The notes under the pieces are model-generated. The model was given only the letters and a program-made list of their open reading frames with translations. It did no database searches and was not told the origin of the DNA. Positions 21,901 to 31,109 of a DNA stretch of 64,000 bases are shown here, one piece after another. How positions within the stretch are numbered: the stretch's first letter is position 1; each line of letters opens with the position of its first letter. Position numbers and translations under genes: made by a program. Location: positions 248,001-312,000 of the forward strand of contig CATNEN010000011.1 of assembly GCA_950097015.1 (NCBI GenBank), written 5' to 3'. This DNA is from Macrostomum hystrix (lineage: Eukaryota; Platyhelminthes; Macrostomidae).

Positions 21901-22162
21901 CCTCACGGTCCCCGGCGCCACCCGGCGGAGCCGACTGGGCGGGGGTCGGCAGATCAGTGTTGCCAGCAGACTGGCGGAGGCGGCCTTTCATTCGCCCTCG
22001 CCGGTTGCGTTCCCTTCGCCGCTCGGTGCGACGTCGGGTGCTTCGCTGTCCACGCCGTCCTCCCGACCTGCCCCACTTGGCAGCCGCAGCACCAGGGCGC
22101 GGCTCTCCGTGTTGGCCGAGGCAAGCGCTGGGGACTCCAGCGTCACCAGGAGGCGGCGGCAT
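18995..22162 (-). CDS. LINE ORF: apurinic-type endonuclease plus reverse transcriptase
   Basis: A 1055-residue protein from ATG at 22162. Residues 1-60 are Arg-rich. An endonuclease/exonuclease/phosphatase domain spans about 103-352: LATFNCRTL near 103, LQEV near 134, GGVGVLV near 167, GDLN at 242-245 and SDHRL at 342-346. The reverse transcriptase spans about 605-870: RGISLMS, NGFRPRRGT, IFVDFLKAFDS (catalytic Asp near 697), GVLQGDTLAPFLF and YADD at 804-807. The C-terminus carries YLGGLV, LLYNAETW and LRLAGHVIR, typical of RTE-like LINEs, and no RNase H. It nicks target DNA and copies its own RNA in the nucleus. Catalytic motifs are all present, so it may be active. Clade assignment to RTE is from motif pattern and size (about 3.3 kb), without a tree. 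Confidence 0.9.
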   Translation of the reverse strand: MPPPPGDAGVPSACLGQHGEPRPGAAAAKWGRSGGRRGQRSTRRRTERRRERNRRGRMKGRLRQSAGNTDLPTPAQSAPPGGAGDREAHQHRAPAFTNRALRLATFNCRTLKSAWRRGMLAKLASDLRLDLVMLQEVSITAESGLHREDLGSGWTLHYTSADSRGRGGVGVLVGPRLRESICCVSLSARLLRVDVRLRRRNVRLFCAYAPTAAHQQEAQEFFEFLSEQLEMVAHRDTVVMLGDLNAVAPRSQRCPFVSPRQNANTAALADLMARLDLVSANTRFRKPPNRLATFAGCKRRRRNARGRFATTRLAQLDHVLIRHRERSRLQNCDTMEPLAVRSDHRLLYCDLRLSDPLYRPPKRPRRRYFRALQDPGTRSRFAYAFATALGSAQAPDYSTISSAIATAAAKTLPLMEPASRQLPVWASDPEVREARRTVEQLRRARRPTSDAEKALADAYASRQKAAVDDAIRAVTSVGPERQNRVVWPVVNALTGRKTKAALNLAGDTAEERRNELRTFFAAIVNAPPPTLPNEMPLPPEVALPRQEDFDTSPVTSTDIVEFARRAPGGRAPGPDEVPVEALRVTRVATEVARVMNGVLAGGPAPREWTQATIVGIPKKPGTTKKEEHRGISLMSCAAKLFNRVLLARLQPVLDSFLRYEQNGFRPRRGTVTQILALRRIIEEARIHQSSLVVIFVDFLKAFDSVARGALPHVLRAYNIPQQLISAIMALYQDTTAVVATPDGPSDLFSTTSGVLQGDTLAPFLFVLVMDWVLRTGLPTAEDGFLLQRRTSRRHPEKKLSVLGYADDLALLSTTAEGAQRLLDGLTAAAARVGLAINAMKTEVLTVPQNLPAEIRLRDGDGPGTVLPKCRQFVYLGGLVPDVGDDLARRRGKAWAAYRSVRAVLLSEALSNGARSQLFQAVVETALLYNAETWTMTGALEAQLDAAHAALVRAAFGARRGPGSETTESLYQRARLTRPSVLLSQRRLRLAGHVIRAEAYCPEPLQDVLLWTSQGPRRRGQGRTARYIDRLFEDARAPSQAAGVKHVRDLALKRAF

Positions 22163-22175
22163 TTATTTGCACTAG

Positions 22176-22244
22176 GGTGCAAATAATTTAACACTGCAAA
22201 TAATTTAACACTGCAAATAATTTAACACTGCAAATAATTTAACA
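22176..22244. repeat. 17-bp repeat, about four copies, at the LINE 5' end
   Basis: The unit CTGCAAATAATTTAACA is repeated just upstream of the LINE start codon, ending at the target duplication. Tandem 5' repeats can hold promoter activity in some LINEs; here that is only a possibility. Confidence 0.85.
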
Positions 22245-22255
22245 CTTTGATCTTG

Positions 22256-22507
22256 TTAACTTTGATCTATTAATTTAATAATTTGATCTTGGATGTCTTG
22301 CAATGCAATGCTGACGTATGGTACAAACTCTACGAAAGTGAGCACTGCATCATAACTGTCCACCCATCGAGTAGGACACAGTAAACGTAGACGGCGATTC
22401 TTATGATCTGATGCAGTATTTGGACCAGAGCTATCATTAAGCTCACTGTCTATAATCTTCTCCAGCAGGCGTACTCTTTTAGACGAAGCCAAAATAAAAT
22501 CGCTCAC
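22256..22507 (-). pseudogene. hAT transposase, middle fragment
   Basis: The minus frame reads SSKRVRLLEKIIDSE and RRLRLLCPTRWVDSYDAV followed by LTFVEFVPYVSIALQDIQ. The L-C-P-T-R-W motif and the following D-A-V are hallmarks of hAT transposases. The frame stops at 22256 next to the LINE target duplication. Downstream coding continues beyond the LINE at 18.9 kb in a shifted frame. Confidence 0.8.
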
Positions 22508-22762
22508 TTTGCTAATTTACACCTAAGGCATTCCGAATGGATTGTAGAAATGCATTGTAGCATTTGCATTGTAGAGCATTTGCATGCTATATGTATTGTA
22601 GAAATGCAGAAAAATGCTCATTCGACATGATACGATTTAAAAAAATTCTTTTTCTATTTCTTTTACTTAGAAAAACAATTTCTAAGTCACACTAAAAAGT
22701 TCGGAGGGGGGCATGCAGCTGCCCCCCGCCCCCCCCTAGATCCGCCGGCCATTGACTTTCTC

Positions 22763-23261
22763 TATGAATTTATTTCTAATAACGATCTAACGATATAATC
22801 TTTCTCTAGACTGATAACGAGCGGGCTGGGGTGGGTGCACGCGGGAAGCTTAATTTTGGCCACGCATAAAATATGCACAGCCCTCTCATTGGCTGGCACG
22901 AAAAAAACATTGACCTTACAGCCAGGCTCAAAATTATTGATTATTGTATTGATCATTATTGATTATAATTATTATCATAATATCATAATCATTATTGATT
23001 ATGATTATTGTACACAGGGGTCGGTCGCGTTACGCAAATTATTAAGATGAATTCGTACTCTAACGTTTACTTATAGTACCGCGTAATGAAAAGAAAAAAT
23101 AATGGCTTAAATTAAACATACGTGTTATTGTTAAAACAGCCTCCCTCGGGGCCACCAACACCTTACAACGTCACAATATTTTAGCAGAAGCGAAATGTTA
23201 TACTTTTATCTTTCTTTGAATTTTTAATCAGTAAAATTTATGATTAGCATAACATTTTTTT
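22763..23261. other. AT-rich spacer, no gene
   Basis: It contains an imperfect ATTGATTATNATTAT microsatellite at about 22935-23010 and ends in a T7 run that borders the large inverted-repeat element. Confidence 0.6.
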
Positions 23262-25140
23262 CACCCGACGGCAGAGGTCTAGACGGGGAAAAAGCTTAAA
23301 ATATCTCCCGTCTAGCCTGGAAAAAGCTCGTCTGTTAAGCTTTCTTCTATGGACTAGACCGGAAAAAGCTCATCTGTTTTAACTAACTAGTACTTCAATG
23401 CAGCAAGGCTAGAAATTAAGCGATTTATTGTGTTTTGTTTAACCTGTTAAAAATCCTAAATTTTGAAATACGACTTTGTTTTAAAGTGCTGTTTGAATAA
23501 AAACGAATTTAAAATTCATCAGCACGGGGCTGGCACTGGTATATGATTCATTATCAGGTTTGATGTTACTTGCAGAATTTACAAGCTAGTCAGTTGCTTT
23601 AAAGCTATACATAGATGTGACTTACATTGTATGGTGAAGTTGAAGATTGCTTTTTGTCGAATATGAATTTTCTTGTAATGTAACAGTAAAGCCACTATAT
23701 TACTACTTGCTAGATTAGAAAGTTGTAGTAACAGGTTACAGGAATTAACTATTAACTCAGGTTCTTTAGCTTTATGGGCTTTTTCTGATGTGAAACTTTT
23801 GTTAAGTAGAAATCAAGCTAGGCTATGCCTAGGCACGATATATTTTCTAAACATTTGATCTATTTATCCAATAATGTGCTGATAAAAACTGCATAGTTAG
23901 AACCTTTTGTTATTATTAATGCTAGTTTATATATATAAATGCTAGCTGTCCAGTCCTCTTAGTTACCCAGCCCTCTAAGCATTTGATCTATTTATCCAAT
24001 AATGGGCTGATAAATACTGCTTAGTTATAGCTTTTTTGTTATTATATATGCTAGTTAGTAGTTTAATATAGGCACTCATTTGCATGGAGAAAATTTATTG
24101 AATTGTTCTAAAATACCAAATAGCTTTTTATGTTATGATCTAGTCATATTTGTTAATTTAGAGACATTATCTATTTTAGTATTAAAATACATTTTGCAAT
24201 ATAAAGTATAACATATATATACCATATATATCCTGTCCTCCTAGCTACCCAGCCCTCTAGTCCTAGATATCCTGCCCCTAGCTGTCCAGTCCTAGCTAAC
24301 AATCTTGCCCCCCTAGCTGGCCAGTCCTAGCTAGCTATCCTGCCCCCTAGATGTCCAGTCCTAGCTAGGTATCCTGCCCCCCCTAGCTAGCTATCCTGCC
24401 CCCCCTAGCTAGCTATCCTGCCCCCTAGCTGTCCAGTCCTAGCTTGCTTTCCTGCCCACTTAGCTTGCCAGTCCTAGCTAGCAGTCTTGCCCCCCCTAGC
24501 TGGCCAGTCCTAGCTAGCTATCCTGCCCCCTAGCTGTCCAGTCCTAGCTAGCAGTCTTGCCCCCCCCTAGCTGTCCAGTCCTAGCTAGCAATCTTGTCCC
24601 CCCTAGCTGGCCAGTCCTAGCTAGCTATCCTGCCCCCTAGCTGTCCAGTCCTAGCTAGCAGTCTTGCCCCCCCCTAGCTGTCCAGTCCTAGCTAGCAATC
24701 TTGTCCCCCCTAGCTGGCCAGTCCTAGCTAGCTATCCTGCCACCCCTAGCTAGCTATCCTGCCCCCTAGCTGTCCAGTCCTAGCTAGCCATTTTGCCCCC
24801 CCCCTAGCTGGCCAGTCCTAGCTAGCTATCCTGCCCCCCTAGCTAGCTATCCTGCCCCCTAGCTGTCCAGTCCTAGCTAGCCATCTTGCCCCCCCCTAGC
24901 TGGCCAGTCCTAGCTCGCTGTCCTGCCCCCCCTAGCTAGCTATCCCGCCCCCCTAGCTGTCCAGTCCTAGCTAGCCATCTTGCCCCCCCCTAGCTGGCCA
25001 GTCCTAGCTAGCTATCCTGCCCCCCTAGCTAGCTATCCTGCCCCCCCCCTAGCTAGCTATCCTGCCCCCCTAGCTATCCTTTCCCCATAGCTGTCTAGTC
25101 CTACGCCACCTTCCTTTCCTCCCAGCTACGCTGCCTCCTT
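23262..25140 (+). repeat. Left inverted arm of the KDZ element
   Basis: It is the inverted counterpart of 36440-38947. The first 100 bp hold three related blocks, each with TCTAGNC..GGAAAAAGCT (GGTCTAGACGGGGAAAAAGC, GTCTAGCCTGGAAAAAGCTC, GACTAGACCGGAAAAAGCTC). These look like subterminal protein-binding repeats. The arm then has about 850 bp of AT-rich sequence and the minisatellite. Relative to the right arm it has an extra, roughly 110-bp partial duplication at about 23935-24060 (CATTTGATCTATTTATCCAA twice). Confidence 0.9.
24225..25140. repeat. Left-arm CTAGCTAG minisatellite
   Basis: Alternating units of about 20-25 bp such as CTAGCTAGCTATCCTGCCCC and CCTAGCTGTCCAGTC, about 35-40 units. 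The same motif, inverted and longer, fills 36450-38070. Confidence 0.9.
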
Positions 25141-25313
25141 GCTCTCTAGTCCTTTCAGCTATCCTGCCAAGTACCCTGTACTTCATTCGATTCCTTATCC
25201 TTTTGCTTTCTTATCTTATTTATCAGTCCTAGCTCTGCAGTACCTTTTAATTCTGCAACCTGTTTTGTTATTAGTATCTGTAACCTGCTGGTTTTTCGTT
25301 TTAACTTTTGCAG

Positions 25314-28241
25314 ATGGTTCACACTGCGTATTCATCCTTTTTGCAGGAAAATAAACGATTCGGTAAGATAGTATTCTTCATTGTATGTGCTTTCTTAATC
25401 CTTTTTAATTGTGTAAGTAATATAAGAATAAGTTCATGCATTTTTTTCATTTTTTTCTTGAAACGGATGTGTATATGTACATGTTTAATGATGTGATTTT
25501 AGTTATTTAGCATATCCATGAAGCTGACAAGTCGTTTATACTGTAGCTAATTGCTCAATTTTTTTAATTGGTTGTTATAAAGCAAAATCCCGAATGTACA
25601 GTAAAGGTAATAAAGGTGCATGATATATTTATACTGTTACTTTTCTATTTTCAGATCAACAGAAGGAGTTGGCAGCCAGATTCAAGTCTCTCTGTGGCTC
25701 GGAAAGACAGCGGCTCGCTGCAAAGGCAGCACAGACTGCCCCCAAGCTCTCAACGATAGAGAAAATGGTAAACTGCATTTTTTTGCTTGGCGGACTCACT
25801 TTTTATCGCTACCACACCTTTTTGATTTGCTATCACACCTATCGAAAAGTTTAGCTTCGCAAGGACCCATCGTGGAAATTTTTTTTAATTGTGGCCCGTC
25901 AGGATAAGCCACCATACTTTTCATGCAGCCCAGAAGATGTAGAACTTCATCCATTGGCGCGGCAAGTGTCAGAGGTATGAGCCACGTCTCATTGGTTAAT
26001 GACCTACGCTTACTCTTGATTAATTAATAATGCTCTGTTTAAAACTATTTTTAGAAGCTTATCGGCCATTTGAAAAATCCGCCTAAAAAAGCATAATGGG
26101 TTTGAGAAAGGCCCTTCGCAAGCAGGCTCAGGATGCATATAGTAAGTTATTTTTCTCTAGCTGGTTTTTGGGCATATACAGATCCTAGAGAAGATCAAAT
26201 TTATTTTAGCGTTCAATGTGGCTATGAATAATCTTATTGGTAATTAAGATGTGTCAGCAGTAAGATTGTAATAGGAAACTACTTTTATTAGGGATTATAT
26301 TATAGTTAAATAGACAAAACGTGACAAAAGTTGCCACATTTTTTGGATTGTTAACATTTTAGATGCAGCAGGGTTTCATGGCCGCGTCCAATGGAAGAAG
26401 TTGCCTATAATTGGCCAATTCGAACCATGGTTATGCGATCCTACATGGATGACAATGGAGTCTATTAAAGCGGCACTTTCGAGCCCTATCGTATTCCATC
26501 CATCAAGATCAGGTCTTAGTTTTAGTTCTTACTTCTTACTTAGCTAAACTTACTTACTTACTAACTAAACTAAACTAAACTAAACTAAACTAAACTAAAC
26601 TAACTAATAAACTAAACTTACTTCTTAGTTTAGCGCACAATATGAAGTTATTTCGTTATTTACACTGCTTTACTTTACCGATTTATACGATAAAGGTGAT
26701 TTTAATTAGTGCAGAGAAGTTTGAGTGCTTTGAAATATCGTCTAGCTGTTTCCGTTTATTCACTGACTGATTTATCCTTATTTTAAAATCATGACTCAAT
26801 TTAAACTAGCCGTTTTGTTTAATTTCTTTATTTCTCTCCAGTTCCAATCGACGTAAGCGAACCCGAAGGCAACGAAGACCATATCGACCAATCAGAAGAC
26901 CTTGACTGGCCGAGCTCCGGCGGTCCGCACTTCGGTGTGCCGAGCTCCAGTGGGCCTAGAGGCGGTGGGCCTAGTGGCGGCGGGCCGAACTCCAGCGGGC
27001 CTAGAAGCGGTGGGCCGAACTCCAGCGGGCCTAGAAGCGGTGGGCCTAGTGGCGGCGGGCCGAACTCCAGCGGGCCTAGAGGCGGTGGGCCTAGTGGCGG
27101 CGGGCCGAACTCCAGCGGGCCTAGAAGCGGTGGGCCGAACTCCAGCGGGCCTAGAAGCGGCGGGCCGAACTCCAGCGGGCCTAGAAGCGGCGGGCCGAAC
27201 TCCAGCGGGCCTAGAGGCGGTGGGCCTAGTGGCGTCGGGCCGAACTCCAGCGGGCCTAGAGGCGGCGGGCCGAACTCCAGCGGGCCTAGAGGCGGCGGGC
27301 CGAACTCCAGCGGGCCTAGAAGCGGTGGGCCTAGTGGCGGCGGGCCGAACTCCAGCGGGCCTAGAAGCGGTGGGCCTAGTGGCGGCGGGCCGAACTCCAG
27401 CGGGCCTAGAGGCGGTGGGCCTAGTGGCGGCGGGCCGAACTCCAGCGGGCCTAGAAGCGGTGGGCCGAACTCCAGCGGGCCTAGAAGCGGCGGGCCGAAC
27501 TCCAGCGGGCCTAGAAGCGGCGGGCCGAACTCCAGCGGGCCTAGAGGCGGTGGGCCTAGTGGCGTCGGGCCGAACTCCAGCGGGCCTAGAGGCGGCGGGC
27601 CGAACTCCAGCGGGCCTAGAGGCGGCGGGCCGAACTCCAGCGGGCCTAGAAGCGGTGGGCCTAGTGGCGGCGGGCCGAACTCCAGCGGGCCTAGAAGCGG
27701 TGGGCCTAGTGGCGGCGGGCCGAACTCCAGCGGGCCTAGAGGCGGTGGGCCTAGTGGCGTCGGGCCGAACTCCAGCGGGCCTAGAGGCGGCGGGCCGAAC
27801 TCCAGCGGGCCTAGAGGCGGCGGGCCGAACTCCAGCGGGCCTAGAAGCGGTGGGCCTAGTGGCGGCGGGCCGAACTCCAGCGGGCCTAGAAGCGGTGGGC
27901 CTAGTGGCGGCGGGCCGAACTCCAGCGGGCCTAGAGGCGGTGGGCCTAGTGGCGGCGGGCCGAACTCCAGCGGGCCTAAAAGCGGTGGGCCGAACTCCAG
28001 CGGGCCTAGAAGCGGCGGGCCGAACTCCAGCGGGCCTAGAAGCGGCGGGCCGAACTCCAGCGGGCCTGAAAGCGGTGGGCCGAACTCCGGTGGACCAGGA
28101 AGCGGCGGGCCTAGAGGCGGCGGGCCGAACTCCAGCGGGCCTAGAAGCGGCGGGCCTGAAAGCGGTGGGCCGACAAGGGATGGGGATTTAGCTAATAATG
28201 TTTTGTATGAAGATGGAGAACTTTTTGTTCTTGCTGATTAA
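25314..28241 (+). CDS. KDZ-element cargo gene: HMG-box-like N-terminus, Gly-Pro-Ser repeat C-terminus
   Basis: Six exons by GT-AG and frame: 25314-25362, 25655-25767, 25855-25974, 26055-26141, 26363-26512, 26842-28241. The start is [16 protein letters not shown], directly after TTTTGCAG, so an upstream or trans-spliced leader exon is possible. Residues about 1-50 look like a divergent HMG box ([11 protein letters not shown] then [17 protein letters not shown]), a DNA-binding fold. Next come [20 protein letters not shown] and [18 protein letters not shown], then [12 protein letters not shown] and [10 protein letters not shown]. About 400 residues of [10 protein letters not shown]-like repeats follow, then an acidic tail ending ELFVLAD. 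All splice phases agree except in exon 4. There the frame stops (TAA 26094) after an A6 run; one extra A would join the frames (total 1920 nt, 640 codons). Function unknown; location between KDZ arms suggests an accessory transposition protein. Confidence 0.7.
26555..26640. repeat. (AAACT)n microsatellite in a cargo-gene intron
   Basis: About eight copies of AAACT within the intron 26513-26841, flanked by TACTTACTTACT and TTACTTCTTAG variants. Confidence 0.8.
26935..28170 (+). repeat. Coding minisatellite of 15/30-bp units
   Basis: Units are built on GGGCCGAACTCCAGC and GGGCCTAGAAGCGGT, encoding GPNSS and GPRSG pentapeptides. Higher-order repetition is visible: the variant GGCGTCGGGC recurs 330 bp apart (about 27230 and 27560), then about 195 bp further on. 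All unit lengths are multiples of 15, so the frame is kept, consistent with selection or with a unit that is naturally frame-neutral. Confidence 0.9.
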
Positions 28242-28420
28242 TTATGCTTCTTAACATGGCGCGCAGCACAAAGTTATTTCGCAATATATATTTTACTGCA
28301 AAGTAGTTTGAGTGCTTTGAAACATGGTCTTGCTGTTTTGTATTAGATAATTTGTGATTTGATGATTTGTACGAGCTATGTAGAACTTTTTGTTTTTACT
28401 GATTAATTTTGCTCGTTTCG
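28242..28420 (+). repeat. Degenerate duplicate of the cargo gene's last intron and 3' end
   Basis: Sequence at about 28260-28320 (AAGTTATTTCG, GTTTGAGTGCTTTGAAA) matches the intron at about 26640-26740. The following stretch TAGAACTTTTTGTTTTTACTGATTAATTTTGCT matches the gene's stop region at 28214-28248. This suggests an old tandem duplication in which the repeat-coding part was lost. Confidence 0.6.
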
Positions 28421-30528
28421 GGTGGGTGCGGTGGGTGGTAATTGAGGGTGGGTGCCGGGTCCCCTCAGTCCATGGACTGAACAGCCGTTCGCAGCCTTCA
28501 GGTGCGCCGCGCAGTAGCTGCCAGCTGTGCTGTCGGATGCACATGTGGCAAGATTGGGACAGGCGTAATCGATTATTATTAAAAATATTATTATCATCGT
28601 AGTGCGAGTGCACACAAAGTCTTGCACTTTTGAATCCACCACCAAAAATTAAAACGGCAATATTGTTTTCGTGACCTAGACAAGGCACGCAATTTATGTT
28701 ATCAATGTTTGAACAGAATGTGCAGCTGAAGAGAATTAAAAAAAATGCTTCCTGTTTTCCACTTCTTTCAAGTACAAACTAAAAAACTGTCGAGGCAGAT
28801 TGAGAGGCGGCGGATAGCAGTACATGTGCCACGGATGGTCGTATGCGACCGGCCAAATTGTCGACCAACTGCACGGATCGTAAACGAGTATACTGGGCAG
28901 CGGCAGCTTTAATAATCCAACTCTCCCTCACCCCAACCAAAGGCTTAGCACCTTGCGCGTTGTGCGAATTGCGCAAGTTACAATACTGCGGAGAGGGAAA
29001 TGGATCACTAGTTGGGATGAGTGAGTTATTCAGGGTGGACACGCGCAGGTTTCAATTGCGCAAGTTGTGATAGGAGGGAGAAATTGCTCACTTGCTCATG
29101 TGAACACTTTTCAATGTCCAATAGTGTAACACTGACAATATCAAAGCGTAGCTTTTAACAGATATTAAGGGATAACTCTGATATCATAGCCTAGCACTGG
29201 TAGTAGGTTAGTTTTAGGGTAGATTGTACAGATTCGATTTTAGGATATTGGGATTTAGGGAAGTGCTTAGAAGATAAAAACATTTACGTGGGGAACTTTT
29301 AGTGACAATCGTATACTAAAATAGTTGCTTACAAAAATAGTAGGGGCATTAAAACAGTAAACGCTTATTCTTCCTTTTAATAATATACTTTATCGATACT
29401 CACGGCTGCATCTTATTCGTCCGTCCGTTATTTATAAGATCGGAGGTTTTGTCTGCACATCTGTTCTCGAGATGTCGGTTTTCGAGCAGTCAGATTTTTT
29501 TACATTTTCCATGAAATTAGGTAAAGAGAAGGTAAATTCCTAAGGTGAGTTCTGTACCGCTGGCTTAGCCGACCAACACCTAGAATCATGCTGATGATGC
29601 GTTCCTTGATACACAAACAACCATGAGCTGTAAACTTTGGCACGAGGACCATTAGTAAAAGGGATGTTACACTACTCATAAGCATAAAAGGATATGAAAA
29701 AATGAAATGCCGCCTTCGGCAAAACCGGGCGACCAGACTTGGGGTAAACCCCGAACCCGGAACCCGACCCGGACCCAAAAACCGACCCGACCCCGAACTT
29801 TACCCGACTATCTCCTGGACTTGGAGTGATGGCTAAGAAGAGTACTTGTCTTAAAATACCGCCTTTTCCTTTTTCTACTTTTCTATTGTTAACTCTTCTC
29901 CCCCACTATCACTACACTACTCGACTCCGAGGACAGTCGTACTCTTCACTTTACCCTCTACTCCTGAAAGCCTCAGGCAGGTTTGTATGTTAAAAATTCA
30001 GATTTAAGTTGCTGACGTGGGATTACATAGCTAACGAAGTAAAAAGAAAACATAATTAAAGACCATTTAAAGACATAATGCAGAATTAGGATGAGCTGTT
30101 TAGACTTTAGAAATATGTATATCTATATGTATGTATTATAATTCAAGGCCTAAAATTCGTAGAATGATTTATATACATTAGAATGACTAAGGCATCACGA
30201 TTATTAATTCATTAGTGCAGTGCAAATTACGCCAGTTCAGTTTAAGAAAAAAATATTTTTGAAATGGCGCGATTTCGAAAGACGCTTTATCACGTAATAA
30301 GGCAATACTTAAATAAAACTGATAATAATAAAAACACCGGAAACCTGAACCCGGTACCAAAACCCGACCCGAAAACCCGAACCCGAACACCCAACCCCGA
30401 ACCTCGAACCCGACCCGGACATCTACACCCGAACCCGGTACCAAAACCAAGAGCAAGAAAACTGAGAAACTTCAATTCTAGACTTCATTTGCTTTCAAAG
30501 ACTATAGTCTGAAGCTACATGTATACTG
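28421..30528. other. KDZ-element interior, no gene recognised
   Basis: It holds two CCCGAACCCGG-type simple-repeat patches (about 29745-29815 and 30345-30450; GAACCCGGTACCAAAACC occurs twice in the second). Open frames are short, overlap on both strands and show no family motif. Confidence 0.5.
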
Positions 30529-30530
30529 CA

Positions 30531-30910
30531 TACGAGGGGGTTAAAAAGTTTTGCCGTTGACTACTTTGAGAAGCCACTTCTACTCTTCGAGAAGAAGCTA
30601 AAAGTTTGGGGAATCAAAGGTTCGGATCCATGCACCCATGAAAGCTCGTCGAGAGGCATTTCTAGAAGGCAATGCGCATGACACTTGTTCTGCGACCGCA
30701 CTGGACCCCTTACGATCGAGCTTATGCAGGAGCCTGACACAAGCATCAATTCTGATCGCTACATGTACATGTACTGAAGGATGCATGACATTCAAAACAA
30801 GCGTCACAGAGACACCAAGCCCTTCATTCTCCATCACGATAATGCAATAACACACACTGCTCAGAAGACCACTGAGGCTGTCACAAGGCTCAAACCTTCT
30901 GCCACACCCG
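30531..30910 (+). pseudogene. Degenerate mariner-like element fragment
   Basis: TACGAGGGGGTTAAAAAGTTTT at 30531 resembles the usual mariner terminal repeat. Downstream, broken frames read fragments such as PFILHHDNAITHTAQKTTEA at about 30815, which fits the mariner catalytic block (HHDNAxxHTA). Stops and frameshifts are frequent and the 3' end is not seen. It is an old insertion inside the KDZ element or in sequence the element picked up. Confidence 0.6.
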
Positions 30911-31109
30911 CCATACTCGGCCAATTAGCTTTGCTCGACTGGCTCACTACAGTCTGCAGCAGCAAGCACCAGGACGCAGGTGTCGAGCGGCGCTTCGTGC
31001 CGCCCTTCCTGCGTTCCTCCCGTACATGTACTTTTGTGTCTCAACCCCTTGCCCAGTGTATTTGCAATTACCCCCACCAGCCCAATCCGGTTCTCCGGTT
31101 TGTCTGGCC

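Larger units (their letters stand above)
18934..22244 (-). mobile_element. Full-length RTE-like LINE inserted into the hAT transposase
   Basis: A perfect 10-bp duplication CTTTGATCTT flanks it (18924-18933 and 22245-22254). On the minus strand the 3' end is an (ATT)n tail rather than poly-A, as known for RTE-type elements. The 5' end carries four copies of a 17-bp repeat. The body is one intact ORF. The intact ORF, tail and target duplication suggest a recent insertion. Confidence 0.9.
17942..22754 (-). mobile_element. hAT transposon (4.8 kb) split by a LINE
   Basis: Left end CAGGCGCGGATCCAGG; right end, inverted, CAATGGCCGGCGGATCTAGG. A perfect 8-bp target duplication ACTTTCTC lies at 17934-17941 and 22755-22762. 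Both features are typical of hAT elements. Minus-strand transposase pieces lie at 22256-22507 and 18390-18923. Removing the LINE at 18934-22244 leaves an element of about 1.5 kb, so much of the transposase N-terminus is missing and the element was already degenerate or deleted. Confidence 0.9.

Noticed and set aside
19619-22175. Several plus-strand ORFs across the LINE
   Set aside because: GC-rich shadow frames opposite the 1055-codon endonuclease-RT ORF.
17942-22754. Idea that the LINE gene is cargo of the hAT element
   Set aside because: The LINE has its own 10-bp target duplication and (ATT)n tail inside the transposase, so it is a later insertion.
26902-28191. Alternative frame reading [11 protein letters not shown] repeats
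   Set aside because: Same minisatellite as the cargo gene's last exon; the [10 protein letters not shown] frame is the one continued by the spliced exons and by a non-repeat tail and stop.
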